Shown in pieces: positions 26,301-33,953 of a stretch of DNA of 64,000 bases. Position 1 is the stretch's first letter; every line of letters begins with the position of its first letter. The stretch covers positions 1-64,000 of the forward strand of contig CAZUEX010000009.1 in assembly GCA_964619535.1 (NCBI GenBank). The letters are read 5' to 3'. The notes under the pieces were generated by a model. That model saw only the letters and a program-made list of their open reading frames with translations. It was not told the origin of the DNA and ran no database searches. The translations under genes and the position numbers were made by a program. This DNA is from Leptonema sp964619535 (GTDB lineage Bacteria; Spirochaetota; Leptospiria; Leptospirales; Leptonemataceae).

Positions 26301-26443
26301 CCACTGTAGCCACGCCGTTCTTTCGTAAAATCCGAGATACGGTCGTCTCTGTGGTATTCAACTCCCCGCTCATAGGTACGTCCTCTGGCACGGCCTTTGA
26401 TGATGCGCAGAAGCTGAACGGTTTGATCGAGAAGAGAAGACAT
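23351..26443 (-). CDS. SWIM-domain SNF2/RapA-family helicase
   Basis: This 1030-residue DNA translocase opens with a SWIM zinc finger (C69-x-C71-x5-C77-x-H79, in YECNCPAQPPCKH). A long middle region follows, and then the SNF2 ATPase core from about 590. Motif I is DDMGLGKT, motif II is DEAQ, and FCLTGTPLEN and the helicase C-terminal motifs (LRAGGTALTL, ARAHRMGQ) are present. Such proteins remodel protein-DNA or RNA polymerase complexes, and some belong to defence islands. I see no defence partner beside it; the neighbours are terC and a glucosidase gene. Confidence 0.93.
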   Translation of the reverse strand: MSSLLDQTVQLLRIIKGRARGRTYERGVEYHRDDRISDFTKERRGYSGIAHGMSEYDVWVDPQQGMYECNCPAQPPCKHVVALTLVLLDHLAAPTRPVSPPTPVRQGPVRTGNTDRRPVLIYQLRSGSDRFWIGFRDDSGKTVLPDSIDDLLEWMPGGTIDYYYRQREHGLSIPYQFAATHRALGDHPLYLDEEPVKAFDTVLPVFSLHLNQDRQGTAYLSASAELSEDAVNQGWKQVSTYVLARKTNDAISLRIALPSADQLALLQRTGISHPLKTVLEMLPELQRQNVRGIDSLPHINEHGPLALLFVEPQVVGEDLAGLQLQFRFAYFPHPPSPERDATPEGLKSAAIFPPYTRSNIPRSEESIAVSPEGIPALRNVRREKQLLQPLTSMLTQNGNRRISKGRIVTFFREELPRFHEAGVIVHMPANLMTLKIRHNPSVFQLESSTKTDWFGGRIEIPGFSPQDVERAIAAAESGRSHLLLSNGRWIRLQDLQIDRILQTLQSLGLKSKRDGTVEKISVGQATALLAEEEARTERLVGELRDRLLRWSRRGKAMPDLSWNKDMATGFHATLRPYQVIGVNFLLERHAAGVGAILADDMGLGKTVQGLAFLHALNRQQPGRYLIVCPPAALSVWRLEAERLCPKVLLQLWHGPWRKDQYPAERGIILTTYGTLQKDIALLSGLSFETVLIDEAQALKNHRSAASRSMRSIQSRTFFCLTGTPLENHPFEIWSLMDLILPGLLGTRRAFQSRFGQTLADESKTALKRRMAPFLLRRTREAVLKDLPARTEQDIHVPMTQKQALAYERARRTAIDALKQAGSNYLMQMLPHLMQLRRIACHPELTSSTADPMDSGKIQAYAAMAEEIEESARGILVFSQFTDMLDVFGRFLESRKQRYLRLDGSTTSAQRERRVREFQEGQIPYFLISLRAGGTALTLHRADTVIHLDPWWNPAVEEQATARAHRMGQKHPVFVYRFFSNDTVEEKVANLQRTKRQLFDDLFGTSQQGAIPFNRDELLALLSAGKEVSES

Positions 26444-26517
26444 AAATGCAGAGAGGAGCGCAGGCTATAATGCAGGATAGAAGGGGAGGTTCGAAGGGGC
26501 CAGTCCTCTGTCGAACG

Positions 26518-26539
26518 AAAAAAGGGCCCGAAGGCCCTT
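26518..26539 (-). terminator. Intrinsic terminator after the GH1 gene
   Basis: On the minus strand AAGGGCC-TTCG-GGCCCTT forms a 7-bp stem with a stable TTCG tetraloop, and T residues follow. It lies 14 bp beyond the beta-glucosidase stop. Confidence 0.88.
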
Positions 26540-26553
26540 GCCGTTACAGAGTG

Positions 26554-27882
26554 TCAATTGCCTGCCAGAAAATCTTTCAGCCAGAGGCCTGAGTCTTTGA
26601 CGGTGCGTTTCTGCGTTTCGTAATCCACATGAACGAGGCCGAAACGAGGACGATATCCTTCAGCCCATTCAAAGTTGTCGGTGAAGCTCCAGATGATGTA
26701 GCCCTGTACGTTTACGCCTTCGTTCTTTGCACGCAGTACGGCGGCCATGTAATCCTGGATAAACTGTGTGCGATCGGTATCGTGTACGCGACCGTCTGTT
26801 ACCACGTCGGGGAAGGCCGCCCCGTTTTCGGTCACATAGATCTTCTTCACTCCTTTATACGAAGCAAACTGTCTCAGCAGATGATAGATACCATCGGGAT
26901 AGATCTCCCATCCCATGTCTGTTGTCTTCTGGCAGCGACTCTTTGCAGGAATGATGCGGCCCCATACGTAGGGAATAAAGGGTGACCAGCGTATAATCTC
27001 GCGGGAATAGTTCTGAATGCCGATGAAGTCGAAGTCGAATTTCATCCGCTTTTCATCGCCTTCTCTGTGATATCGCTCGGCCTTTTTAAGCAGAGGAAGA
27101 AGCTCGGTATTGTAGCCATGCCCCAGGCCGAGCTCCAGAAACATACGGTTCAGGAGATAGTCATAGCGTGCTGCTGCCTTCTGGCTGAAGCTTCCCGAGG
27201 GTTCAATCCAGGAGCAGGAATAGGTGGTACCGATTTCGGCATTCGGACAGTTCGCCTTTGCAATGCGTCCGCCTTCGCCCTGGGCCAGTGCTGCATGGTG
27301 AACGGCCGGAACATAGTTCGACACTCCTCTGCGTCCCGGTGCATGCTCGCCAATCATGTAGCCAAGGGTGGTGAAGACGAAGGGCTCGTTCAGGATCATC
27401 CAGCGCTTGATCCGCGATCCGTACTGTCGCGTTACAAAGTCCACATACTCGCAGAATCGTTCGTAGGTTTCACGCACCGTCCAGCCGCCCCGGTCCTCCA
27501 GGGCCTGCGGCAGATCCCAGTGATAGAGAGTGATGGCCGGTTCGATTCCACGGCTCAGGCATCCGTCAATCAGACGGTCATAGAAATCGACGCCCTTCTG
27601 GTTGGGCGTTCCACTGCCTGCGGGAAAGATGCGAGGCCAGCCGATCGAGAAGCGATACAGAGGCAGGCCCATATCCTTCATGATGTCCAGATCCTGCTCG
27701 AAGAGATGATAATGATTGCAGGCCACGTCGCCCGTTGTGCCGTCGTGGATCTTGCCCGGGGTGTGCGTAAAGCGATCCCAGATCGATTCACCCTTGCCAT
27801 CTTCGTTCCAGGCGCCTTCGATCTGATACGAAGCCGTTGCCGTTCCCCACAGGAAATCTTTGCCAAAATCGGATCTTTTCAT
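26554..27882 (-). CDS. GH1 family beta-glucosidase
   Basis: This 442-residue glycoside hydrolase has the usual single-domain GH1 length. It starts KRSDFGKDFLWGTATASYQ and carries the acid/base Glu in ILNEPFVFT and the nucleophile Glu in YVTENGAAF. No signal peptide is present, so it acts in the cytoplasm on beta-glucosides or similar disaccharides. The ATG at 27882 matches the family N-terminus exactly; the longer ORF up to 28200 runs across the divergent methyltransferase gene and is not credible. Only 15 bp separate the two divergent starts. Confidence 0.95.
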   Translation of the reverse strand: MKRSDFGKDFLWGTATASYQIEGAWNEDGKGESIWDRFTHTPGKIHDGTTGDVACNHYHLFEQDLDIMKDMGLPLYRFSIGWPRIFPAGSGTPNQKGVDFYDRLIDGCLSRGIEPAITLYHWDLPQALEDRGGWTVRETYERFCEYVDFVTRQYGSRIKRWMILNEPFVFTTLGYMIGEHAPGRRGVSNYVPAVHHAALAQGEGGRIAKANCPNAEIGTTYSCSWIEPSGSFSQKAAARYDYLLNRMFLELGLGHGYNTELLPLLKKAERYHREGDEKRMKFDFDFIGIQNYSREIIRWSPFIPYVWGRIIPAKSRCQKTTDMGWEIYPDGIYHLLRQFASYKGVKKIYVTENGAAFPDVVTDGRVHDTDRTQFIQDYMAAVLRAKNEGVNVQGYIIWSFTDNFEWAEGYRPRFGLVHVDYETQKRTVKDSGLWLKDFLAGN

Positions 27883-27897
27883 AATTGAACGAAGATT

Positions 27898-28923
27898 ATG
27901 GAAACGGATCTGCGCCGTCAACCCTTCTTGCCAGCCATGCCAACCGGACGATTCCGGCTTATGGCCGACAGTTCGAATCGCCTTCCCCGCCTTCCGTATG
28001 ATATGTTTGAGAATCGGCTGCGCAAGATGGGACGTCATCATGGACGTCGGGCGCGCAGGCAGGGCATCGAGGCCTATCGCATCTATGACCGCGACATCCC
28101 GCAGTTTCCTCTTACAATCGATCGCTACCGGGATGACCTTGTTGTTTCTATCTTCGAGAAAAACGATGGCCTGCATGCCAGAGAGGACTGGCAGAACCAC
28201 TGCCTTGATATCATTGCCCGCGTCTTTGACATGGATCGGTCCCGGCTGTTCGTTCGCATCCGCAGGCGTCTCGAAGGCGGAAGACAGGGAGAAGAGGCTG
28301 CTGCCGGTCCGATCCAGAAATCAGAGGTTAGGGAAGGAGGGCTGCGTTTTGAGATTCATCTGTCGGGGCATCTGGACACAGGCCTTTTTCTCGATCATCG
28401 ATTGACACGCGCTCTTGTTAGAGAAGAGGCAGCGGGCAGACGCTTTTTGAACCTGTTTGCATACACTGGATCGTTCTCGGTCTATGCTGCGGCCGGTGGA
28501 GCCTTAACCACAACGACCGTGGATCTCTCTGCCGTGAATCTGGAATGGGCGCAGCGCAACATGCGATTGAACGGCTTTACCGGGGCGGCACACCGCTTTG
28601 TTCAAACCGACATCCTGCGTGGTCTGGATGATTTCAGGCCAGCAAGCTTTGATCTTGCCGTGCTGGATCCACCAACCTTCTCCAGGTCCCGTCGCATGGT
28701 GCGTGATTTTGATGTGGCGCGCGATCATCCCGATTTGATTCAACGCACGCTTCGTCTTCTCGTGCCGGGCGGTGTACTGTATTTTTCTTCGAATCGAAAG
28801 AAATTCAAGATCCAGGCAGACCGTATTCACGGCGCAGAGATCAAAGACATTACGCCGCGTACCATTCCGCCTGACTTCTGCATGCAGCGTCCTCATACCT
28901 GCTATCGCATTGTGAAGAAATGA
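27898..28923 (+). CDS. Stand-alone RlmK-type rRNA methyltransferase
   Basis: This 341-residue class I SAM methyltransferase aligns with the C-terminal half of E. coli RlmKL, the part that makes m7G2069 in 23S rRNA. It shares LPYDMFENRLRK, HLDTGLFLDHRLTR, FLNLFAYTGSFSVYAA, VLDPPTFSRSRRM and LYFSSNRKKF. The N-terminal RlmL half (m2G2445, with its THUMP domain) is absent. The ancestral unit may thus be split here, or RlmL may be encoded elsewhere. It is divergent from the GH1 gene, 15 bp away. Confidence 0.85.
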   Translation: METDLRRQPFLPAMPTGRFRLMADSSNRLPRLPYDMFENRLRKMGRHHGRRARRQGIEAYRIYDRDIPQFPLTIDRYRDDLVVSIFEKNDGLHAREDWQNHCLDIIARVFDMDRSRLFVRIRRRLEGGRQGEEAAAGPIQKSEVREGGLRFEIHLSGHLDTGLFLDHRLTRALVREEAAGRRFLNLFAYTGSFSVYAAAGGALTTTTVDLSAVNLEWAQRNMRLNGFTGAAHRFVQTDILRGLDDFRPASFDLAVLDPPTFSRSRRMVRDFDVARDHPDLIQRTLRLLVPGGVLYFSSNRKKFKIQADRIHGAEIKDITPRTIPPDFCMQRPHTCYRIVKK

Positions 28924-29246
28924 ATGGGCAGGGCTCATGGTTAACAGAAGAAACGGTTGAAGTACAGGGCGACCCGGATAACGAGCAGGTTTTTACAGCC
29001 GAGGAATGCGATGCTATGGTTCAGCGGTTGCAAGACGAACGGCTGAAACCTGGAATGATCACTTCCATCAAGCACGTGAATAATGCAAAAAGAAGGGACG
29101 CAGCCAGTCTGTCCCCGTTGTGGCTCAAAGCTGGTGCGTCGGGTGGCCCGCCAGGGATCGTCTGCGGGCAGCAGCTTTCCTGGCTGTTCTGCTTACCCGA
29201 AGTGCAGCTATACGAGAGCGCTGGACTGATGAGCGTTGTGGAGTAG
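28920..29246 (+). CDS. Doubtful ORF overlapping the zinc-finger gene; possible first half of a frameshifted gene
   Basis: The start overlaps the RlmK-type stop codon as ATGA, a common sign of coupling. The first 55 residues or so look protein-like (QVFTAEECDAMVQRLQDERL). The later part is low-quality sequence read out of frame with a recognisable zinc finger at 29083-29229. I know no family for the N-terminal part. Either this is the 5' half of a gene whose 3' half is reached by a +1 shift near 29080-29095, or it is chance. Confidence 0.3.
   Translation: MNGQGSWLTEETVEVQGDPDNEQVFTAEECDAMVQRLQDERLKPGMITSIKHVNNAKRRDAASLSPLWLKAGASGGPPGIVCGQQLSWLFCLPEVQLYESAGLMSVVE
29083..29229 (+). CDS. Small topoisomerase-type C4 zinc-finger protein
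   Basis: The 48 codons encode CPRCGSKLVRRVARQG, then GCSAYPKCSYT and a short tail. This is the C4 zinc ribbon repeated at the C-terminus of bacterial topoisomerase I (Cys-x2-Cys ... Cys-x5-Cys, with FPGCSAYPKC). Such modules bind single-stranded DNA. There is no good ribosome-binding site before the ATG, and upstream in-frame stops rule out a longer version in this frame. It may therefore be the end of the ORF that starts at 28920, joined by a frameshift, or a real micro-protein. The domain itself is clear. Confidence 0.65.
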   Translation: MQKEGTQPVCPRCGSKLVRRVARQGSSAGSSFPGCSAYPKCSYTRALD

Positions 29247-29313
29247 AATGCAATATTGTGGAATCCGGTCCCTGGTCGATAGCGGACAGGGAGCAGACCC
29301 ATCCTCGTTTCAT

Positions 29314-29413
29314 GCCTCCGGTGCAATTTGTTGTAAACGATTTTGCATCGGAGGCAAGTGGCAGAAAAATCTGGGTTCCTGCTCCATGATCCGATGCAAA
29401 AAAAATGCATCCG
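29314..29413 (+). promoter_or_regulatory. Chain of mutually exclusive hairpin segments before a lipoprotein gene
   Basis: Segment 1 (29314-29326, GCCTCCGGTGCAA) pairs with segment 2 (29343-29355, TTGCATCGGAGGC) over 13 bp with one G-U. Segment 2 also pairs with segment 3 (29390-29399, TCCGATGCAA) over 10 bp. Segment 3 pairs with segment 4 (29406-29413, TGCATCCG) across an A7 loop, with one mismatch. Only some of these helices can form at once. The lipoprotein start codon follows 28 bases later. This layout resembles an RNA switch or attenuator, though chance or a degraded repeat is possible. Confidence 0.45.
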
Positions 29414-29441
29414 TTTGATCATTTCGCCACATAGGCAGGCT

Positions 29442-30041
29442 ATGAGAACATGTAAATCATTGCTGCCTGTCTTGCTGTGCCTGGCTGCCTTTCAATGTGG
29501 CCCCACACCTATCCAGCACAGGGAAATGTATCATGCGCCGAATGGGGCCTTCAGCGTGCCCGCTCCTGTTTCGTTTGGAGGTCATTACGTTGACGGCAAA
29601 AACTTTGTCGTCTTCGCTGACGACTTCATGGAGATGTACCGGATCGATTACGGGATCTTGCCTGCGGATCTGGTGAAGCGCTTTTCTGTCTATCCGCTCC
29701 GTGAACAGTTGAAGACGTTTGTCCACGAAACCCTGGTGGCAGCGCTTCGAAGAGAGTATCCGGGGGCAACCATGGAGCATGAGGAGTGGCTGGAAGACAG
29801 AAAGTCGCACTTCCTGGTCATCACGCTTCCACGTGGATCGGCCTACACGGTAAATGGCCGGCGGGAGGATGTTCAGCACGGTGTGCTGGTCTTTGGTCGA
29901 AACAAAAGGCTATTCCTTTTGCACACACAAATAGCGAGAAATCCTCCTTTTTCGACAAAGCCATTGACAATGTCAGAACGGCTCGAGGCGTTGAAGAAAG
30001 CCCTGCTGAACCTGCAATCCTCGATGCGGTTTGGCCAGTAG
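29442..30041 (+). CDS. Lipoprotein of unknown function
   Basis: This 199-residue protein starts with a short lipoprotein signal, MRTCKSLLPVLLCLAAFQCG, with Cys20 as the lipidation site. The mature part has no family I recognise. It is predicted to mix strands and helices (GAFSVPAPVSFGGHYVDG near the start, ERLEALKKALLNL at the end). The pattern recalls small outer-membrane or periplasmic lipoproteins of leptospires. I use the ATG at 29442 because the signal begins there. It lies just upstream of the TetR gene, which has its own operator. Confidence 0.8.
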   Translation: MRTCKSLLPVLLCLAAFQCGPTPIQHREMYHAPNGAFSVPAPVSFGGHYVDGKNFVVFADDFMEMYRIDYGILPADLVKRFSVYPLREQLKTFVHETLVAALRREYPGATMEHEEWLEDRKSHFLVITLPRGSAYTVNGRREDVQHGVLVFGRNKRLFLLHTQIARNPPFSTKPLTMSERLEALKKALLNLQSSMRFGQ

Positions 30042-30089
30042 TTCATGACCTGCCCGGCCATGCGGGCAGCGCTCATGGGATGTGATTTT

Positions 30090-30109
30090 TTGATTGACAA
30101 GTCAATCAA
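30090..30109. promoter_or_regulatory. Perfect 20-bp palindromic operator before the TetR-acyl-CoA dehydrogenase operon
   Basis: TTGATTGAC-AA-GTCAATCAA is a perfect inverted repeat ending 11 bp before the tetR start codon. TetR-family regulators of fatty-acid genes bind operators of this shape, so this is the likely autoregulatory site controlling tetR and the two dehydrogenase genes after it. It also contains a TTGACA that could serve as a -35 element. Confidence 0.75.
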
Positions 30110-30120
30110 CAGGCAGTTGG

Positions 30121-30777
30121 ATGAATGCTGCCGTGACACAACTGAAAGAATCATATCCCCAGGATCGCCAGAGCAAGAAGCGAAAAAACAGCCAGGACCG
30201 CATCTTCCGGTCTGCGGTATCTGTGCTGGCGCAGAAGGGCTACCACAATACAAGGATTACGGACATTGCCAGGCATGCTGGCGTGGCCTACGGCCTGGTA
30301 TACCACTACTTTGGCTCAAAGCAGAAGATCCTTGAGGTCATCCTGAACGAGGTCGGGCTTCGTTTTAACGAACGTCTGGACCGCATCGCCTCTGATGAAG
30401 GCACCGTCCGTGAAAAGCTGGGCAGAATCAGCGATTACATGTTCGATACCTACCTGGCCAGCGAAGACATGATCCACCTGCTCGTAAACGAGGTGGTGCA
30501 TGGTCCGGGCACGGAGCGGGGCATTGAGGTTGCCAGCGAACTCATCGGGCGGATCAGCCGCATGATTACCGAGGCCGTGCAGGACGGAGAGTTGCATCCT
30601 GGCCTGGAACCTCAGGTCATCGCGCTCAGCTTCTTCGGATCCGTACAGATGCTGCTTACCTCCCTTGTTGCCGGTTACTACGACCGGCGCGGACAGAAAC
30701 GTATTGCCATCGTAAAAAATCTAAAGCAGCAGGTTCGGCTGCTGCTGCAAAGTGGAAGCTACGGGAACCTGCCATGA
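30121..30777 (+). CDS. TetR/AcrR family regulator of the acyl-CoA dehydrogenase operon
   Basis: This 218-residue regulator has a basic N-terminus and a clear TetR helix-turn-helix, TRITDIARHAGVAYGLVYHYFGSKQKIL (about residues 45-75). The helical ligand domain follows. A TTG at 30094 could extend the ORF, but it lies inside the palindromic operator, so I prefer the ATG at 30121. The stop overlaps the first dehydrogenase start as ATGA, which ties regulator and enzymes into one operon. By analogy with FadR/PsrA-type TetR proteins the ligand may be an acyl-CoA; this is inference. Confidence 0.88.
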   Translation: MNAAVTQLKESYPQDRQSKKRKNSQDRIFRSAVSVLAQKGYHNTRITDIARHAGVAYGLVYHYFGSKQKILEVILNEVGLRFNERLDRIASDEGTVREKLGRISDYMFDTYLASEDMIHLLVNEVVHGPGTERGIEVASELIGRISRMITEAVQDGELHPGLEPQVIALSFFGSVQMLLTSLVAGYYDRRGQKRIAIVKNLKQQVRLLLQSGSYGNLP

Positions 30778-31925
30778 ACTTTACACTGAGCGATGAACAA
30801 CTGGCCTTCAGGGAGGCGGTATATCGTTTTGCCGTTGAGCATGTTCGTCCCAGTGTAGAATCGCGTGATTCGGAGAGTCGGTGGGATCCGGAGATCTGGT
30901 CAAAGATGGCAGAGATGGGCCTTCTGGGCCTGCCCTTTCCAACGGAGTACGGCGGTCAGGGAGCTGGCTGCCTGGATACCGTACTGGCCACCGAGGCCTT
31001 TGCCGAAGGCTCAACGGACGGTGGTCTGACACTCGCCTGGGGAGCCCATTCGATTATCGGTTCCATGCCCATTGTACTGTGTGGAACGGAAGAGCAGAAG
31101 CGTCGTTATCTGCCGGAGCTTGCCTCCGGACGTATGATAGCCGGTCTTGCGTTAACCGAACCTGGCTCTGGTTCGGATGCCGCCGGTTCCATGCTTACCC
31201 GTGCCGAGAAGAAAGGCGATCGGTACATCCTGAATGGATCGAAAACCTTTATCACAAATGGACCGATCGGCGATCTGTTTACGGTTATGGCTGTCACACA
31301 GAAATCACGCGGGCCGATGGGCATATCGGTGTTTCTTGTGGAACGCGGGTTCCCCGGATTTCGCGTTGGCAAGCATCTGAAAAAGATGGGCATGCGAACA
31401 AGCACGACGTCCGAGCTTTTTTTCGAGGACGTAGAAGTGCCCGAAGAGAATCTTCTTTCGCAGATGAATTCTGGATTTCTGCGTGTCGGTAAAGCCACCC
31501 TGGAGTGGGAGCGCACCGTTCTTGTTGCTGGAGCGTTAGGCTCTTTGCAGTACATGATCGATGAAGCCGTGCGCTACGCAAAGCAACGAGAGCAGTTTGG
31601 TGTTCCGATCATCCGGTTTCAGGCCATCCAGGAAAAGATAGCCCGTGCCAGGATTGCACTTGATACGGCACGGCTGCTTGTTTATCGCTCTGCCATTTTG
31701 AAAGACCGCGGAAAAACCGCTCCCCTGGAGTCGTCCGTTGGCAAGGTCTATGCCACGGAGGCTGTGATTCGATCTGCCTATGAGCTGGGACAGGTTTTTG
31801 GCGGTTACTGTTTTCTATCTGAATACCCAATCGAGCGGATGTATCGTGATGCCCGGTTGTCTACCATTGGTGGCGGCACCTCTGAAGTGATGCGTTCCAT
31901 TATAGCGGCACATCTTACGACATAA
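30774..31925 (+). CDS. Acyl-CoA dehydrogenase
   Basis: This 383-residue flavoprotein oxidises an acyl-CoA to the 2-enoyl-CoA. It has the family signatures ALTEPGSGSDA (flavin side) and YRDARLSTIGGGTSE near the C-terminus. The C-terminal site that holds the catalytic Glu in medium-chain enzymes has Gly here (GGGTSE). The base is therefore expected at the position used by isovaleryl- and long-chain enzymes, where LEWERTVLVAG provides E246. This points to branched or long substrates. It is the second gene of the TetR operon. Confidence 0.92.
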   Translation: MNFTLSDEQLAFREAVYRFAVEHVRPSVESRDSESRWDPEIWSKMAEMGLLGLPFPTEYGGQGAGCLDTVLATEAFAEGSTDGGLTLAWGAHSIIGSMPIVLCGTEEQKRRYLPELASGRMIAGLALTEPGSGSDAAGSMLTRAEKKGDRYILNGSKTFITNGPIGDLFTVMAVTQKSRGPMGISVFLVERGFPGFRVGKHLKKMGMRTSTTSELFFEDVEVPEENLLSQMNSGFLRVGKATLEWERTVLVAGALGSLQYMIDEAVRYAKQREQFGVPIIRFQAIQEKIARARIALDTARLLVYRSAILKDRGKTAPLESSVGKVYATEAVIRSAYELGQVFGGYCFLSEYPIERMYRDARLSTIGGGTSEVMRSIIAAHLTT

Positions 31926-31937
31926 TCGGAGGCCTGT

Positions 31938-33140
31938 ATGCAAACCATGTTGGAAACGCTGGACTATGAAATCGACGACTCACAGCGTGAGTTTCTCGCG
32001 TCATTTCGCAGGTTTCTCAGGTCAGAGATCGAGCCTTTCGTGCTGGAAACAGAGAAAAACGGGATCTCACGGTCGCACTTTATGGCACTGGGGCGCTCTG
32101 GCTATAATGGTCTGTTGCATGACGAACGCTACGGTGGCAGCGATGCAGATCATGTTACGGCAATACTGGCCGAAGTGGAACTGGCGGCGGTTTGCGGGGC
32201 AACGTTTTTCAGCGTTGGTGCCTCGGCCGGACTGTATGGCCTTCCGCTGCGGATGTTTGGCACAGAAGAACAGAAACAGCGCCTGCTGCCGGATCTGATT
32301 CAGGGCAATCTTGTGGGATGCCTGGCGGTCACAGAGCCGCAGGCAGGTTCTGATGTGCAGGCTATAGAAAGCCAGGTGACGGCAAGGGACGGCAGGCTTT
32401 TTCTTAAGGGCTGCAAGACCTATATTACCAACGCTCCCATTGCCGATCGCTGTCTTGTACTGGCCCGTTACCATGACGGACATCGCCAGCGTGGCTTAAC
32501 GCTTTTCGATGTTGATCTCAATGCACCCGGTGTGCACCGCGGCCAGCCTCTGGAGAAGATGGGGCTGCGTGGCTCCCTTACAGGGGAGTTAACCTTTGAT
32601 GACGTCGTTCTGTCCGAGGGGGATATCGTCGGATCTCCCGGACGTGGCTTTATGGCCGTTATGCGTGTGTTTGATGTGGAGCGTCTTTCGATGGCTGCCT
32701 ATGCAACCGGTGTGATGCGGTCCTGTCTTGAGGACTCTCTTGCTTATGCTCGCAGCCGTCGGGCCTTTGGTAAGCCTCTGCATAAGCATCAAAGCGTGGC
32801 CTTTATGCTGGCCGATATGAAGACGGAGCTGGACGCCACATCGCTGTATCTTCTGGAAACTGCCTATTTAATGGATCGGGCAAAGGGGAACGCTCGAATC
32901 CTGCACAATGGATCGGTCGTAGATATAGGGGCCCGGATCGCAGCCCTTAAGATCATGGCTTCGGAAGCCGGACAGAAGGTGGCCAACCTCGCCGTACAGA
33001 TACATGGCGGCGCCGGATACATGGAAGAATACCGTGTATGTCGTCTTTACCGGGACGTGCGTCTTGCTGCCATTGGCGGGGGAACGACAGAGATTCAGAA
33101 ACAGATTGTGGCTCGTGCGGAAGCAAGAAGGGTGAGCTGA
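31938..33140 (+). CDS. Acyl-CoA dehydrogenase
   Basis: This is a 400-residue paralogue of the preceding gene, 12 bp after it and with a clean start ATG. It shows VTEPQAGSDVQA and YRDVRLAAIGGGTTEIQ. As in its neighbour, the C-terminal catalytic Glu position is Gly, and E248 in FDVERLSMAAY is the likely base. Two diverged dehydrogenases side by side could form a heteromer, as in some steroid-degrading complexes, or act on different chain lengths. The sequence does not settle which. Confidence 0.92.
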   Translation: MQTMLETLDYEIDDSQREFLASFRRFLRSEIEPFVLETEKNGISRSHFMALGRSGYNGLLHDERYGGSDADHVTAILAEVELAAVCGATFFSVGASAGLYGLPLRMFGTEEQKQRLLPDLIQGNLVGCLAVTEPQAGSDVQAIESQVTARDGRLFLKGCKTYITNAPIADRCLVLARYHDGHRQRGLTLFDVDLNAPGVHRGQPLEKMGLRGSLTGELTFDDVVLSEGDIVGSPGRGFMAVMRVFDVERLSMAAYATGVMRSCLEDSLAYARSRRAFGKPLHKHQSVAFMLADMKTELDATSLYLLETAYLMDRAKGNARILHNGSVVDIGARIAALKIMASEAGQKVANLAVQIHGGAGYMEEYRVCRLYRDVRLAAIGGGTTEIQKQIVARAEARRVS

Positions 33141-33198
33141 TTGCTGGCTTCAAAAGGCCATGGCCTTCCTGGCCAGCAACCACCTGTTCAAGAAGCGA

Positions 33199-33822
33199 TC
33201 AGCCCTTTTTCAGGATCAGAGCTCGCATACTGTCACGGAAAAGCGCTTCACGATTGGACTCGTTCTTGAGAACATCAAGGAGCACGATGGCCGTTTGAAT
33301 GAACGCATTGCGGGCCAGATCTGTTTTCATCCGAAGGGCACCCTCTGAATTCAGCGGACGCAGCACAGAGTCCGTCTGGGTCTGGATTTTGCTTACAAGC
33401 TCTGCGAGATCACCCGGATCATGCAGGATGTAACGCAGGGCCAGGGTAAGAGCGGCACCGTTTTCATCCCACATGGACGTGTAGATTTCGATGAGATTGT
33501 CCAGATTCTGCTGAGCCGAGGAGGCCTTCTTTTCTTTCATGGCCTTGATGAGCTCTTCAAGAACGGGACGGATGACCTCACGAAGAATCTCTTCTTTGGA
33601 AGCGAAGTGGCTGTAGAGCGTCGCCCGGGAAATATCTGCTTCGTCGGCCACATCTTCAAGACGTACCCGCTCGAGGCCGATGGTGACGAAACGTTCGGTG
33701 GCGATTTCGAGAATCCTCTTACGAGCTCGTTCTCTTCGGCGTTCTACCCGGGGCAGTCGCCGTTTTACACGCGGTTCACCGGCTACCCCTTTCTTATCTG
33801 TTGTTCTGGTTCCTTTTTCCAT
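33199..33822 (-). CDS. TetR/AcrR family transcriptional regulator
   Basis: This 207-residue regulator has a very basic N-terminal tail (RRLPRVERRRERARKR) followed by the helix-turn-helix VRLEDVADEADISRATLYSHFASKEEIL. It converges with the second dehydrogenase gene. Its own upstream gap (33823-33953) is AT-rich and probably holds its promoter; a GAGAGGTAAGG Shine-Dalgarno precedes the ATG. It points the same way as the acyl-CoA synthetase gene behind it. Its target is unknown; regulation of the acyl-CoA synthetase is a reasonable guess. Confidence 0.88.
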   Translation of the reverse strand: MEKGTRTTDKKGVAGEPRVKRRLPRVERRRERARKRILEIATERFVTIGLERVRLEDVADEADISRATLYSHFASKEEILREVIRPVLEELIKAMKEKKASSAQQNLDNLIEIYTSMWDENGAALTLALRYILHDPGDLAELVSKIQTQTDSVLRPLNSEGALRMKTDLARNAFIQTAIVLLDVLKNESNREALFRDSMRALILKKG

Positions 33823-33953
33823 TACCTTACCTCTCGGATCTGAGCGAAGCCGGTAATTCGGCAGCTCTGTATTTTATTTGTAAATTGTTTGTCTGAAATC
33901 TGTTAAATCAGTACATTTTCTCACTATGACGAATAATGTAAAACAAATTAACA

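Noticed and set aside
23351..26443. SWIM-SNF2 helicase as part of a defence island
   Set aside because: Related helicases do occur in defence systems, but the flanking genes (terC, GH1) are ordinary and no partner gene is present.
29021..29422. 133-codon minus-strand ORF between the RlmK-type gene and the lipoprotein
   Set aside because: It is antisense to the zinc-finger gene and the hairpin region and has no recognisable protein features.
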